Source: Solirubrobacterales bacterium | GTDB lineage: Bacteria; Actinomycetota; Thermoleophilia; Solirubrobacterales; Solirubrobacteraceae | Direction: 5' to 3' | DNA length: 64,000 bases | NCBI GenBank assembly: GCA_947474595.1 | Contig: CANJIV010000005.1 | Coordinates: 124,001 to 188,000 of the forward strand | Part shown: positions 1-8,520 of the stretch, piece by piece | Position numbering within the stretch: position 1 is the first letter of the stretch | Layout of the letters: each line of letters opens with the position of its first letter | Program-made: the position numbers and the translations under genes | Notes under the pieces: model-generated | The model's input: only the letters and a program-made list of their open reading frames with translations | Told to the model about the DNA's origin: nothing | The model's database searches: none

Positions 1-753
1 CCACTGCCTTACATCCTCTGTGTTATCGACGAGCTCGCGGATCTGATGATGGTCGCTCCTGCTGACGTTGAGAACTCGATCATCCGCCTAGCTCAGAAGG
101 CCCGTGCCGTTGGAATACACCTAGTCCTCGCCACCCAGAGTCCACGGGTTGACGTGATCACAGGCATGATCAAGGCCAACGTCCCATCAAGAATCGCTTT
201 CGCGGTCTCATCTCAGACCGACTCTCGCGTAATCCTTGACCAGAATGGCGCCGAGTCGCTGCTAGGGCAAGGCGACATGCTCTTTGCTCCAGTGGGTACC
301 TCACGCCTCCAGCGGATCCAAGGTGCATATATTGACGAAGCCGACATCGGCTCTCTAACGACCTGGTGGAGAAAGCAAGGCGCCCCAAACTTCCGCGCAG
401 AGCTACTCGAAGAGGTTGTAGACGAAAGTGATGGCGGCGCCGAGGGTGACCCCTTCGATCCGGATGAAGATCCTCTGCTCGAAGACGCAATATCGCTAGT
501 TGCCTCGATGGGTACTGCTTCAACCTCCATGCTCCAACGTCGGCTGCGGCTGGGATATACGCGGGCTGGCCGTTTGATCGACATGCTTGAGCGCCGGGGG
601 ATTATCTCGGGCTACGAAGGTTCTAAGCCCCGCCAAGTTCTCGTTACCGAAGCCGACCTGCCCCGAGTATTAGCGTCATTTCACGGATCAGACGCTGCCT
701 TGGAAGTGGAAAAAGTCACGCTCGCTAGTTCGCCTTCTGACCCCGACGCCTAG
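1..753 (+). CDS. ftsK: DNA translocase FtsK/SpoIIIE, C-terminal part (5' truncated by window)
   Basis: Only the last 250 residues are present; the frame is open from base 1. FtsK is a septal, hexameric ATP-driven DNA pump that clears chromosome ends at division. Visible are the Walker B region (VIDELADLM, near base 25-50), the sensor-like segment LATQSPRVDVITG and a conserved GQGDML loop. The C-terminal gamma winged-helix domain (about residues 155-225, from DPLLEDAISLV to KPRQVLV) normally reads KOPS/SRS-type DNA orientation signals. A short acidic linker (DESDGGAEGDPFDPDEDP) separates motor and gamma domain. It is followed 22 bases later by a RodZ-like gene. The motor start and N-terminal membrane domain lie outside the window. 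Confidence 0.97.
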   Translation, partial: PLPYILCVIDELADLMMVAPADVENSIIRLAQKARAVGIHLVLATQSPRVDVITGMIKANVPSRIAFAVSSQTDSRVILDQNGAESLLGQGDMLFAPVGTSRLQRIQGAYIDEADIGSLTTWWRKQGAPNFRAELLEEVVDESDGGAEGDPFDPDEDPLLEDAISLVASMGTASTSMLQRRLRLGYTRAGRLIDMLERRGIISGYEGSKPRQVLVTEADLPRVLASFHGSDAALEVEKVTLASSPSDPDA

Positions 754-775
754 TCCTAGGTAAGGTCAGTGAGAG

Positions 776-1222
776 ATGGCTGATATTGGACAGACTCTTC
801 GTGACACAAGGATGCGCAACGGGATCGACGTCTCCGACGTTGAGGCTGCGACAAAAATCCGCTCCAAATACATTCGAGCCCTTGAAAATGAGGAGTGGGG
901 ACTCCTACCGGGACCGATTTTTGTCAAAACGTTCTTGCGGACCTACGCTGAGTTCCTCGGACTCGACGCGCCCCTGCTCGTCGACGACTACAAGCAACAG
1001 TTCGAGCAGGTTCGCGAGGCTGGCTTCGCAGCCCATACCTCCCAAAGGCGCCCCAACGATCGTCGGGCTAAGGGCGGTCGGGTGCCATCGCGGGCAGTTA
1101 TCGTTGGCTTAGTCTTGGTTGTGATTGTTATCTTGGTGGTCGTGCTCGGGTTGGTCGGCACCAGTAAGGCTAGTGCGCCACACCAAAGTTCGAGCCTAGT
1201 TATAGGGGTGGTCGCAAAATGA
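776..1222 (+). CDS. RodZ-like helix-turn-helix protein with one membrane segment
   Basis: This 148-residue protein begins with an Xre/HTH_25-type helix-turn-helix (about residues 5-75, with [20 protein letters not shown] and the conserved [13 protein letters not shown]). A basic linker and one hydrophobic membrane helix follow (about residues 106-127). RodZ couples MreB to the cell-wall machinery, and actinobacteria carry related HTH membrane proteins near ftsK and recA. The usual extracytoplasmic DUF4115 domain of RodZ is absent: only about 20 residues follow the membrane helix. Its TGA overlaps the cinA start (ATGA), so translation is probably coupled. The domain assignment is solid; the cellular role is inferred. 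Confidence 0.85.
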   Translation: MADIGQTLRDTRMRNGIDVSDVEAATKIRSKYIRALENEEWGLLPGPIFVKTFLRTYAEFLGLDAPLLVDDYKQQFEQVREAGFAAHTSQRRPNDRRAKGGRVPSRAVIVGLVLVVIVILVVVLGLVGTSKASAPHQSSSLVIGVVAK

Positions 1223-2574
1223 GTGCTCGGGCCGGCATCGTCGTTACTGGGACCGAGATCCTCGGCGGCCGAGTTCAGGATCGCAACGGACCGTGGATGG
1301 CCGAGCGGCTGCGCGAGATGGGAGTGGAAACCGCCCACATAGTCGTTGTGGGTGACCGGCCCGAAGATATGACCTCCTCACTGCGCTTTCTTGCCGAGGA
1401 AGGCGTTGGCCTGATCTGCACGAGCGGCGGGCTCGGACCAACGGCAGACGACATGACGGCGGCGGTCGTGGCCGACTTCCAAGGCCGCCAGATGTACCTT
1501 GATGAGGCGCTCGAAGCCGAGATTGCCGAAATCCTCAAGCCGTTACTCAAACGCTGGCCCACCCTCGACCACGACGCAGTTCGTGAGAGCAACCGCAAGC
1601 AAGCCATCGTCCCCACCGGGGCAACGATCCTCGCGCCGGTGGGAACGGCGCCGGGATTAGTCGTGCCCCCAACGCAAGCGCAGCAGCCAACGGTAGTCGT
1701 CCTTCCTGGGCCCCCAAGCGAGCTCCAACGCATGTGGCAATCCGCGGTGGCTACCGACGCATTTCGCGCAGCGATCGTCGGCGCCACCGAATACCGCCAA
1801 GAGATGATCCGGCTCTTCGGTGTGCCTGAGTCCGAGCTAGCCGCCACGCTACGCGCAATCGGGGACGAGGGTGTCGATCTCAACCAAATCGAAGTGACAA
1901 CCTGCATGCGTCGGGGTGAGCTCGAGATCGTTTCGCGCTACGAACCAGAAGACAAGGCGATCTACGCTGCCCTCGAGGCCGGGCTACGTTCTCATCACGG
2001 CCTAGCCCTTTTCTCCGACGATGGCTCGACGATCGACGAACAGGTTGCAGCGCTACTGCTTTCTAGCCCTGAGCGATCCGGGCAGGCTCCCCATACCATC
2101 GCGGTCGCCGAATCGTGCACTGCCGGCCTTCTATCGGCGAGACTCACTGAGATTCCCGGTGCCTCAGCGTACGTCCTAGGTGGTTTGATCGTCTACTCCA
2201 ACGCAGCAAAGATAGCTCTGGCTGGCGTTGAGCCTTCGCTGCTCGAGTCACATGGAGCGGTCTCGGTTGAAGTCGCTGTGGCGCTGGCCCAGGGCGCCAT
2301 CAGCCGACTAAACGCTGAGATTGGGGTAGGTATCACTGGCATCGCCGGGCCTGGGGGCGCCACTCCCACCAGGCCCGTTGGCCGCATCTGTCTCTGCGTG
2401 GCCCAGCGCGACGGCGGGCAAGTCGTCCGCGTCATCGATATGCCTGGTGACCGGGGCACCATCCGCGATCGAAGCACCACGGTAGCCATGCACATGATCC
2501 GCCGCCTGCTCACCGGTGAAGTTGATGCATGGGATTCGGCTGGGGTCGACAGTAGTGACGCCCCAAACCGTTAG
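1219..2574 (+). CDS. cinA: CinA-like protein: MoaB/Mog-type domain plus nicotinamide-nucleotide amidase
   Basis: At 451 residues it has both classical CinA halves. The N-terminal molybdopterin-binding-like (COG1058) domain shows [27 protein letters not shown] and [12 protein letters not shown]. The C-terminal PncC-type amidase (about residues 265-430) shows [15 protein letters not shown] and [18 protein letters not shown]. In studied homologues the two domains act as an ADP-ribose pyrophosphatase and an NMN deamidase, recycling pyridine nucleotides. Its position just upstream of recA is conserved in many bacteria. The start ATG overlaps the stop of the HTH gene. No damage is visible. Confidence 0.95.
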   Translation: MSARAGIVVTGTEILGGRVQDRNGPWMAERLREMGVETAHIVVVGDRPEDMTSSLRFLAEEGVGLICTSGGLGPTADDMTAAVVADFQGRQMYLDEALEAEIAEILKPLLKRWPTLDHDAVRESNRKQAIVPTGATILAPVGTAPGLVVPPTQAQQPTVVVLPGPPSELQRMWQSAVATDAFRAAIVGATEYRQEMIRLFGVPESELAATLRAIGDEGVDLNQIEVTTCMRRGELEIVSRYEPEDKAIYAALEAGLRSHHGLALFSDDGSTIDEQVAALLLSSPERSGQAPHTIAVAESCTAGLLSARLTEIPGASAYVLGGLIVYSNAAKIALAGVEPSLLESHGAVSVEVAVALAQGAISRLNAEIGVGITGIAGPGGATPTRPVGRICLCVAQRDGGQVVRVIDMPGDRGTIRDRSTTVAMHMIRRLLTGEVDAWDSAGVDSSDAPNR

Positions 2575-2740
2575 GCGCTAGCACCAACCACCACCGGCAC
2601 GGCACGCTCTCGACGCGGACGATCTGCGCAGTTTTGATACAGAGGATGCGTTGTCCCTCGACGCCATCGGCCCTACCTTGAGGTTCTGTCCGCTACGCCG
2701 CCTACCGTTACCGGTTCGACGATTGCCCTAAGGAGCACCC
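2575..2740 (+). other. Intergenic region upstream of recA
   Basis: This 166-base gap between cinA and recA must hold any recA promoter. A good ribosome binding site (AAGGAG, 2730-2735) precedes the recA ATG. I looked for a LexA box of the actinobacterial type (GAAC-N4-GTTC) and for a RecA-NDp/ClpR-type promoter and found neither in convincing form. A weak TTGAGG followed 19 bases later by TACCGT is the only promoter-like pair seen. Confidence 0.4.
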
Positions 2741-3850
2741 ATGTCAGATCAGCAGACCGCCAAAGCCCGCGATACCGCCCTCCAAGGCGCTCTTACGCAG
2801 ATTGAGCGCCAATTCGGCAAAGGTTCGATCATGCGCATGGGGGATGAGGGCGCGCGTGTGCGCGTTGATGCGATTCCGACCGGCGCTCTATCACTAGATT
2901 TAGCGCTAGGAATCGGTGGAGTTCCACGCGGCCGCATCGTCGAAGTATTTGGCCCTGAGTCCTCAGGAAAGACAACTTTGATCTACCACATCATCGCCGA
3001 GGCTCAAAAGCTGGGTGGGATCTGTGCCTTTATCGACGCTGAGCATGCGATGGACCCGCTCTACGCGCAGCAGATAGGCGTCGACATCGACGAGATGCTC
3101 GTCTCTCAGCCTGACCACGGTGAGCAGGCACTCGAGATCGCCGACATGCTGGTGCGCTCTGGCGCCGTCGACGTCGTCGCGGTGGACTCTGTAGCCGCTC
3201 TAACGCCGAGAGTTGAGCTAGAAGGACAGATGGGCGACCAGACGGTTGGAGCACAGGCCCGGATGATGTCTCAGGCGATGCGGAAACTGGCCGGCAACCT
3301 TAACCGCACTCAAACTCTCTGCATTTTCACCAACCAGATCCGCGAAAAAGTCGGCGTTATGTTCGGCTCTCCCGAAACTCAACCGGGAGGACGCGCTCTT
3401 AAGTTCTACTCCTCCCAGCGTCTTGACATCCGCCGTATCGAGACGATTAAGGATGGCACCGAGGCCGTAGGCAACCGTGTCAAGGTCAAGGTAGTCAAGA
3501 ACAAAGTTGCGCCACCGTTTCGGATCGCTGAGTTTGACATCGAGTTCGGCCAAGGGATTTCGACTGAAGGTTGTCTTGTTGACCTTGGGATCGAGCACGA
3601 TGTAGTCACGAAATCTGGCTCATTCTTCTCCTACGGAGATGCAAAGCTCGGTCAAGGCCGAAACGCAGCCAAGACCTACCTCAAGGAGCACCCTGAAGTC
3701 GCGAAAGAGATTGAGGCCAAGATCTACGCAGCCCTTGGCATCGTGCTCGGCGGACCAGCGGTGTTAGGCGCTGTTGATTCCGACGACGAGGCACAAGAGC
3801 AAGAGCAAGAGCAAGAGGTCGTGGATGTGCTTGAGGAGCAAGCCGCCTGA
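2741..3850 (+). CDS. recA: Recombinase RecA
   Basis: A complete 369-residue RecA. It forms ATP-dependent filaments on single-stranded DNA for strand exchange and for LexA co-protease activity. Walker A is GPESSGKTT (about residue 70), followed by the conserved [19 protein letters not shown] and the L2 segment [14 protein letters not shown]. The acidic C-terminal tail is elongated by a run of Gln-Glu pairs encoded by four perfect CAAGAG hexamers. A clear AAGGAG lies before the ATG. recX follows and overlaps the end of the gene, the usual arrangement in which RecX restrains RecA filaments. Confidence 0.99.
   Translation: MSDQQTAKARDTALQGALTQIERQFGKGSIMRMGDEGARVRVDAIPTGALSLDLALGIGGVPRGRIVEVFGPESSGKTTLIYHIIAEAQKLGGICAFIDAEHAMDPLYAQQIGVDIDEMLVSQPDHGEQALEIADMLVRSGAVDVVAVDSVAALTPRVELEGQMGDQTVGAQARMMSQAMRKLAGNLNRTQTLCIFTNQIREKVGVMFGSPETQPGGRALKFYSSQRLDIRRIETIKDGTEAVGNRVKVKVVKNKVAPPFRIAEFDIEFGQGISTEGCLVDLGIEHDVVTKSGSFFSYGDAKLGQGRNAAKTYLKEHPEVAKEIEAKIYAALGIVLGGPAVLGAVDSDDEAQEQEQEQEVVDVLEEQAA
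3794..3817 (+). repeat. (CAAGAG)4 hexamer repeat in the recA 3' end
   Basis: Four perfect in-frame copies of CAAGAG encode alternating Gln-Glu in the acidic RecA tail. Length changes by one unit would stay in frame, so this may be a slippage-variable site. Confidence 0.9.
3833..3838 (+). promoter_or_regulatory. Shine-Dalgarno GAGGAG for recX, deciding a CTG start
   Basis: GAGGAG lies inside the last recA codons and ends 8 bases before CTG at 3847, the only plausible initiator in the recX frame upstream of its conserved N-terminus. It supports a start there rather than at the GTG at 3937. Confidence 0.6.
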
Positions 3851-4341
3851 GTGCAGATCGGGCAGTTGACCCAGACGCAAGGCTCCAGCACGGCCTGGAA
3901 GTAGCTCACAGGTACTTAGCGCGACGCGACCGCACGGTGGCGGAGGTACGCGCGCAGCTCGAATATAAGGACATCGATACGTCAACGATCGCTGCGGTTC
4001 TATCCGAGCTTGAGGAGGGGGGATATCTCGACGACTCTCGCTACGCCAAGCTATTCGCCGAAGATCGCCGTAATCTCGACAACTGGGGACCCTCGCGAAT
4101 AAAACGCAGGCTCGGCGCCCTAGGCATAGACAAGCAGCTAATCGAGAGCGCAGTCGCATCTCGTGACACCGACGATGAGCGCGAAGCAGCGATCGACCTC
4201 CTCGCACGCCGCTTCCCCCAGGCGCCTCGAGAGCCCCGCGATCACAACCGAGCACTAGCCATGCTAGAGCGCAAAGGCTTCGGCATCGAGATCGCAGCCG
4301 ATGCAGTACGAGCCTACGTGCGCAGCTTCCCGCCGGAGTGA
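3847..4341 (+). CDS. recX: Regulatory protein RecX, probable CTG start overlapping the recA stop
   Basis: RecX binds RecA filaments and modulates their ATPase and strand exchange. The frame carries the family pattern of three-helix repeats: [19 protein letters not shown], then [20 protein letters not shown], and a C-terminal repeat with [12 protein letters not shown]. The first standard start (GTG 3937) would remove the conserved first helix. The frame is open back to 3835 but contains no ATG, GTG or TTG before 3937. CTG at 3847 overlaps the recA TGA (CTGA) and has GAGGAG 8 bases upstream. It gives 164 residues, a normal length. The function is secure; the CTG start is inferred and a sequencing error cannot be excluded. 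Confidence 0.88.
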   Translation: MSADRAVDPDARLQHGLEVAHRYLARRDRTVAEVRAQLEYKDIDTSTIAAVLSELEEGGYLDDSRYAKLFAEDRRNLDNWGPSRIKRRLGALGIDKQLIESAVASRDTDDEREAAIDLLARRFPQAPREPRDHNRALAMLERKGFGIEIAADAVRAYVRSFPPE

Positions 4342-4395
4342 ACAGAAGAGCCTCACAAAAGGCCGCATCACAACAAAGGCGTACCCTCTAGGGCG

Positions 4396-5721
4396 ATGCC
4401 GACATACCACGTAACCACCTTTGGCTGCCAGATGAATGAGCACGACTCCGAGCGAATGAAGGGGATGCTGGAATCCCTCGGTTACGACGAAGTCGGCGAT
4501 CGCGTAGAGGCAGACCTGATCCTCCTAAATACCTGCTCTATACGTGAGAAGGCCGATTCGCGCCTGATCGCTCACCTCGGCCACGCCAAGCGCCTTAAGT
4601 CCGAAGATCCGTCGCGCATAATTGGTGTCGGCGGCTGCTGGGCGCAGTCGCTTAAGGACGAAGTCTTTGAGCGGTTCCCATTCGTCGATGTTGCCTTTGG
4701 CCCCGGCCAGGTTAACCGACTCGCAGACTTCTTAAACTCCGACCAGCTCACGGCTCAGGGCTACTTCGAGTTTGAGGGCTTCACTGGTCACCTACCCTCA
4801 AAGCGCGCACGCGAGTTCCAAGGCTGGGTGCAGATCAGCGTGGGATGCAACTCGGTCTGCTCGTACTGCATTGTGCCGTCCACCAGAGGCCGTGAGGTCA
4901 GTAGGCCTCCAGCGGAGCTGATCGGCGAGGTGGCGCGACTAGCTGAGGACGGCGTCAAAGAGGTGACGCTATTGGGCCAGAATGTGAACTCCTATGGCCG
5001 CGACCTCGTCGCCAGCGACAAGATGACCTTCGCGCAACTCCTAGCGGCTATTGATCGCGTGGCGGGCATTGAGCGCATCCGGTACACGAGTCCCCATCCA
5101 AAGGATATGGGCGAAGACGTGATCATGGCCCATGCTGAGCTGGCATCCCTCTGCGAACACATCCACCTTCCACTCCAGTCGGGCTCTTCCCAGATACTCA
5201 AGGCAATGCGCCGTACTTACAGCCGCGAGCGCTACCTCGACCGCGTCGCTTTGATTCGACAGCATCTGCCCGACTGCGCCATTACCACTGACATCATCGT
5301 CGGATTTCCAGGAGAGACCGATGATGATTTCGACCAAACGCTAGAGGTCGTCGAGGAGGTCGGCTACGACGGAGCCTTCACCTTCCTTTACTCGGCTCGC
5401 CGCGATACCGAGGCAGCCAACTTCTCAAACCAAGTCCCCCAAGCCGTGAAGGCCGATCGTATGGCTCGCTTACTAACAGTCGTCCAGAGGTGCGCCGATG
5501 CTCGAGCCCAAAGGTTCGTAGGGCAGACACTCGAAGTCTTAGTTGAAGGAGCATCGCGCAAGGATGCTTCTTGGCTGCGCGGGCGCACCCGGCATAACAA
5601 GGTCGTTAACTTCTCTGGCCTTGCCTCACCGGGCCAGACCGTCGCGGTCCAAATACAGAGCGCCAACCATCAATCTCTTGTCGGCGAGGCCTCTCTGCTG
5701 GCCCACGCTAGCGCCCTCTGA
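4396..5721 (+). CDS. miaB: tRNA-2-methylthio-N6-dimethylallyladenosine synthase MiaB
   Basis: This 441-residue radical-SAM methylthiotransferase converts i6A37 to ms2i6A37 in tRNAs reading UNN codons. The N-terminal UPF0004 domain begins with TFGCQMNEHDSERM and has the further cluster cysteines in LNTCSIREKA and GGCWAQ. The radical-SAM motif is CNSVCSYC (C-x3-C-x2-C, about residues 152-159), and a TRAM domain closes the protein (about residues 375-435). Its substrate i6A is made by MiaA, encoded 1.9 kb downstream, so both steps of the modification sit in this window. GGCWAQ replaces the more common GCMAQ, a mild variant. Confidence 0.98.
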   Translation: MPTYHVTTFGCQMNEHDSERMKGMLESLGYDEVGDRVEADLILLNTCSIREKADSRLIAHLGHAKRLKSEDPSRIIGVGGCWAQSLKDEVFERFPFVDVAFGPGQVNRLADFLNSDQLTAQGYFEFEGFTGHLPSKRAREFQGWVQISVGCNSVCSYCIVPSTRGREVSRPPAELIGEVARLAEDGVKEVTLLGQNVNSYGRDLVASDKMTFAQLLAAIDRVAGIERIRYTSPHPKDMGEDVIMAHAELASLCEHIHLPLQSGSSQILKAMRRTYSRERYLDRVALIRQHLPDCAITTDIIVGFPGETDDDFDQTLEVVEEVGYDGAFTFLYSARRDTEAANFSNQVPQAVKADRMARLLTVVQRCADARAQRFVGQTLEVLVEGASRKDASWLRGRTRHNKVVNFSGLASPGQTVAVQIQSANHQSLVGEASLLAHASAL

Positions 5722-5758
5722 GCAGTAGATGCAGTGGCGCAAGAAAAAGGCCTCTTCG

Positions 5759-6718
5759 ATGATGCCCAGTGAGATGTTTAAGACCCGCACGCAAGCCTGG
5801 GTTGATGTCGGCCTCGCATCGCAGATAAACGAGCCGCAGGCTCGCCGTGCTCGCCATCACCTCTTATTTCAGCTTCCCGCTTTGATTGGGATCCTGCTCT
5901 TCTACCACTACCGCGAAGCGATCTTGGGATCAGAGACCGATACCCCGCTGCGAATCGTCACTGTTATCGGGCTGATGATCTTAGGGTGGGCTATGGCCCG
6001 CGACGTCGGCCGGGCCCTTGGACCCACGCTCTTTCGTCGCCTAGATCCCGCAACTGCTGGCACCGTCGGCTTCATTATTCGCATTACTGCTGTTGGCCTA
6101 GTCGTCCTCGTGGCACTACGGATCGCGGGACTTGACCCTCGGACTTTGGCGATCGGTGGTGCGGTGACGGCTGTCGTGTTGGGCCTTGCTGCCCAACAGA
6201 CCTTAGGGAACTTGATCGCAGGCACAGTCTTACTCTCGGCCCAGCCGTTTCGTGTCGGTGACCGAGTCCGCCTGCAGGGCGGCCCGCTCGCCGGAGAGAT
6301 AGAGGGCCTCGTTAGCTCGCTAGGACTTCTTTACCTCACCCTACTGGACGGCGACAACTCGATCATGGTGCCTAACAGCGTCGTACTCAGCGTCGCTGTA
6401 TCACCGGTCCAGGAGCCCGATTCGGTTGATTTGAGGGCGCGGCTTCCGGTCGGGGTAAAGCCTAGTGACCTTGAGCGCCGCATCCATGACTTTGTCACTG
6501 TCGAGACTCGCTCGCGGCCGCGAATCCTACTTGAGGAGATTACTGCCGGGGAGGTTGTGGTTCGGATTCTCGCAACACCGCGCGAGGCATCAGAAGGCTC
6601 TCTATTGGCTGATCAGGTGCTCGCCGTCACCACCGAGATCACGCGCAAGGAGTTGGCGGATGAGCGTTCTGCGGGTGAGGCTAACGCCACAGCACCTACC
6701 AGTCAGACAAACCAGTAG
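5759..6718 (+). CDS. MscS-type mechanosensitive ion channel family protein
   Basis: A small-conductance mechanosensitive channel homologue (about 319 residues) that would release solutes on hypo-osmotic shock. Three hydrophobic helices precede the pore helix TM3, which has the glycine/alanine packing typical of MscS (GGAVTAVVLGLAAQQTLGNL). The beta domain follows with FRVGDRVRL and IMVPNSVVLS, then an alpha/beta C-terminal domain. The start is uncertain: ATG 5759 has AAAAAGG 8 bases upstream, while an earlier in-frame ATG at 5729 has no good site. It follows miaB within 40 bases and converges with the next gene. Confidence 0.92.
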   Translation: MMPSEMFKTRTQAWVDVGLASQINEPQARRARHHLLFQLPALIGILLFYHYREAILGSETDTPLRIVTVIGLMILGWAMARDVGRALGPTLFRRLDPATAGTVGFIIRITAVGLVVLVALRIAGLDPRTLAIGGAVTAVVLGLAAQQTLGNLIAGTVLLSAQPFRVGDRVRLQGGPLAGEIEGLVSSLGLLYLTLLDGDNSIMVPNSVVLSVAVSPVQEPDSVDLRARLPVGVKPSDLERRIHDFVTVETRSRPRILLEEITAGEVVVRILATPREASEGSLLADQVLAVTTEITRKELADERSAGEANATAPTSQTNQ

Positions 6719-6719
6719 A

Positions 6720-7517
6720 TCAACGACGGGACTTATGAGCCTCGCTGCCAGCGATCTTTTTGGCGACAGCGTCTGACCCAGCCAGGCGTGCGCCGCGGGC
6801 GATTAGTTCGGGCGCTAGTCCGGCCAATGCACTCGCGAGCCGCATGTTGATCGGTGCAACGTCAATCTCGCCTCGGTCCTCTTCAATCGCTCGAATAACG
6901 GCTGTCGCGACCTCCTGTGGGCTGCGTGTTCCAACCCCACGCGGGAGCTTCACTCCCGACTGAGCAAACATGCCTGCATCTCGGATGAATCCCGGAAATA
7001 CGGTCGATACACCGACTCCGCTGGCGTGGAGATCTTGGCGTAGCCCAGACGCGAATCCCCGCAGGCCGAACTTTGTCGCCGAATAGAGCGAGCTACCACT
7101 AGTAGCGACCTTGCCGGCCAGAGAAGAGACAAAGACCAGGTGCCCGCGACCTCGCTCGTTCATTGCGGGTGCCAGCAGCCGGGCCAACATCACCGGCGCT
7201 CGGAGATTAACCTCCAGCGCACGATCGACATCGCCTGGCTCAAAGCCTAAGAGAGGTCCGTCGGCGGGTAGTGCCGCATTGGCTATTAGAACATCAATAT
7301 CCCCGGCCTCTTTGACAAGTCGCTCTAGGTCTGTCCGGTCAGCGAGGTCGCAGACGATCGTGCGTGCATCCAACTCCTTGCCTAAGGCGTCTAGCAGATC
7401 AGCTTGACGGCCAGAAAGTACAAGCTTTGCTCCACGCGCTGCGGCAAGCCGGGCAATCGCTTCACCGATCCCACCGGTCGCCCCTGTGATCAAAAAACTC
7501 TGTCCGGTGATATTCAC
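6720..7517 (-). CDS. Short-chain dehydrogenase/reductase (SDR)
   Basis: A classical SDR of 265 residues. It has the dinucleotide motif GATGGIGEAIA, the NAA(L) segment, catalytic Ser in FVSSLAG and the YSATK (YxxxK) pair. The substrate is unknown and I see nothing that identifies it. The start is GTG at 7517, preceded by GGAGG at 5 bases. In-frame GTGs at 7529 and 7535 would only add a short tail and would run towards the divergent miaA. It converges tail to tail with the MscS gene with one base between the stops. Confidence 0.9.
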   Translation of the reverse strand: MNITGQSFLITGATGGIGEAIARLAAARGAKLVLSGRQADLLDALGKELDARTIVCDLADRTDLERLVKEAGDIDVLIANAALPADGPLLGFEPGDVDRALEVNLRAPVMLARLLAPAMNERGRGHLVFVSSLAGKVATSGSSLYSATKFGLRGFASGLRQDLHASGVGVSTVFPGFIRDAGMFAQSGVKLPRGVGTRSPQEVATAVIRAIEEDRGEIDVAPINMRLASALAGLAPELIARGARLAGSDAVAKKIAGSEAHKSRR

Positions 7518-7578
7518 TCCCGCCTCCACTTCCACGATCGCATGTCAGATTGTCCCAACAACAGACGATACTGGTGAA

Positions 7579-8520
7579 ATGCCGTCGCCTTCACTATTCG
7601 CAATCTTTGGCCCAACCGGGGTCGGTAAGACAAACGTTGCGATAGCCCTAGCTGAGCTCCTGCGAAAGGACGGCAGGGACCCCGTTGCTGTATCGGCCGA
7701 TGCATTACAGGTCTACCAAGGGATGGCCACCCTCACAGGCACCGCAACAGCCCAGCAACAGCGGCTCCTTGAGCACAGGCTCGTGAACTTCGTGCCAGTG
7801 ACTGACACCTTCAGCGTCGCAGCCTACGCAAGGGCTGCACACAGTGAAATCGATGACTTGCTCGCGCGCGGACAAACACCGATCGTGGTCGGTGGAACGG
7901 GCCTTTATCTACGAGCAGCCCTAGCCGAGTTGGCGCTGCGCCCACCGCCGCAGCCCGGAGTTCGCCAACGGTGGGAGTCGCAAGTGGCTCAACATGGACC
8001 GGCGACCGTTCACGCTCATCTGGCGAGCGTTGCCCCCGCTACCGCGGCAAAGATTGACCCTAATGACCGCCACCGCATCATCCGGGCCTTAGAGCTCCAT
8101 GAGGCAGGCGCCCTAGCCAGCCCCGACTCGCCATCCCAACTTTGGACCTCAGAGATGCGTCACGCCACTGTCTTAGTTGGTCTAACAATGGACCGTGAGG
8201 TCTTATATCGCCAAATCGAAGAGCGGGTCGACGAAATGGTCGATGCAGACGTAGTACAAGAGGTCGTTGCTGCCGATCGCGCAGGGGCGTCAATAACCGC
8301 GCGCAAGGCGCTTGGCTTTGCGCAGTGCCTTGAGGGGGACATCGAGGGCATGAAAACTCGCACGCGTCAGTACGCTAGACGCCAGATAACTTGGATGAGC
8401 AAGCTCAAAGGGATTGAGATCATCGACGTTAGCGACCGCTCGGCAGGCGAAGTTGCAGCTCAGATAGTTGACATCCCCGTGGTCCCAGCAACCGCCTTTG
8501 GTAGTCAGGAGACGCAGTGA
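7579..8520 (+). CDS. miaA: tRNA dimethylallyltransferase MiaA
   Basis: MiaA transfers dimethylallyl from DMAPP to A37 of tRNAs reading UNN codons, providing the MiaB substrate. At 313 residues it has the P-loop FGPTGVGKT, the VSADALQVYQGM segment and VVGGTGLYLRA, and the C-terminal zone ending near RQYARRQITWM. ATG 7579 puts the P-loop at residues 8-16 as in homologues; longer upstream readings would intrude on the divergent SDR promoter region. It heads a tight operon: its TGA overlaps the dapF GTG (GTGA). Confidence 0.97.
   Translation: MPSPSLFAIFGPTGVGKTNVAIALAELLRKDGRDPVAVSADALQVYQGMATLTGTATAQQQRLLEHRLVNFVPVTDTFSVAAYARAAHSEIDDLLARGQTPIVVGGTGLYLRAALAELALRPPPQPGVRQRWESQVAQHGPATVHAHLASVAPATAAKIDPNDRHRIIRALELHEAGALASPDSPSQLWTSEMRHATVLVGLTMDREVLYRQIEERVDEMVDADVVQEVVAADRAGASITARKALGFAQCLEGDIEGMKTRTRQYARRQITWMSKLKGIEIIDVSDRSAGEVAAQIVDIPVVPATAFGSQETQ

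Noticed and set aside
1275-1907. Long - strand frame inside cinA
   Set aside because: Ser/Arg/Thr-rich composition typical of antisense shadows and complete overlap with a well-supported gene.
2575-2740. LexA box or ClpR-type promoter before recA
   Set aside because: No GAAC-N4-GTTC element; a TTGTC sequence is present but its spacing to the next TA-N3-T is 13 bases rather than 8.
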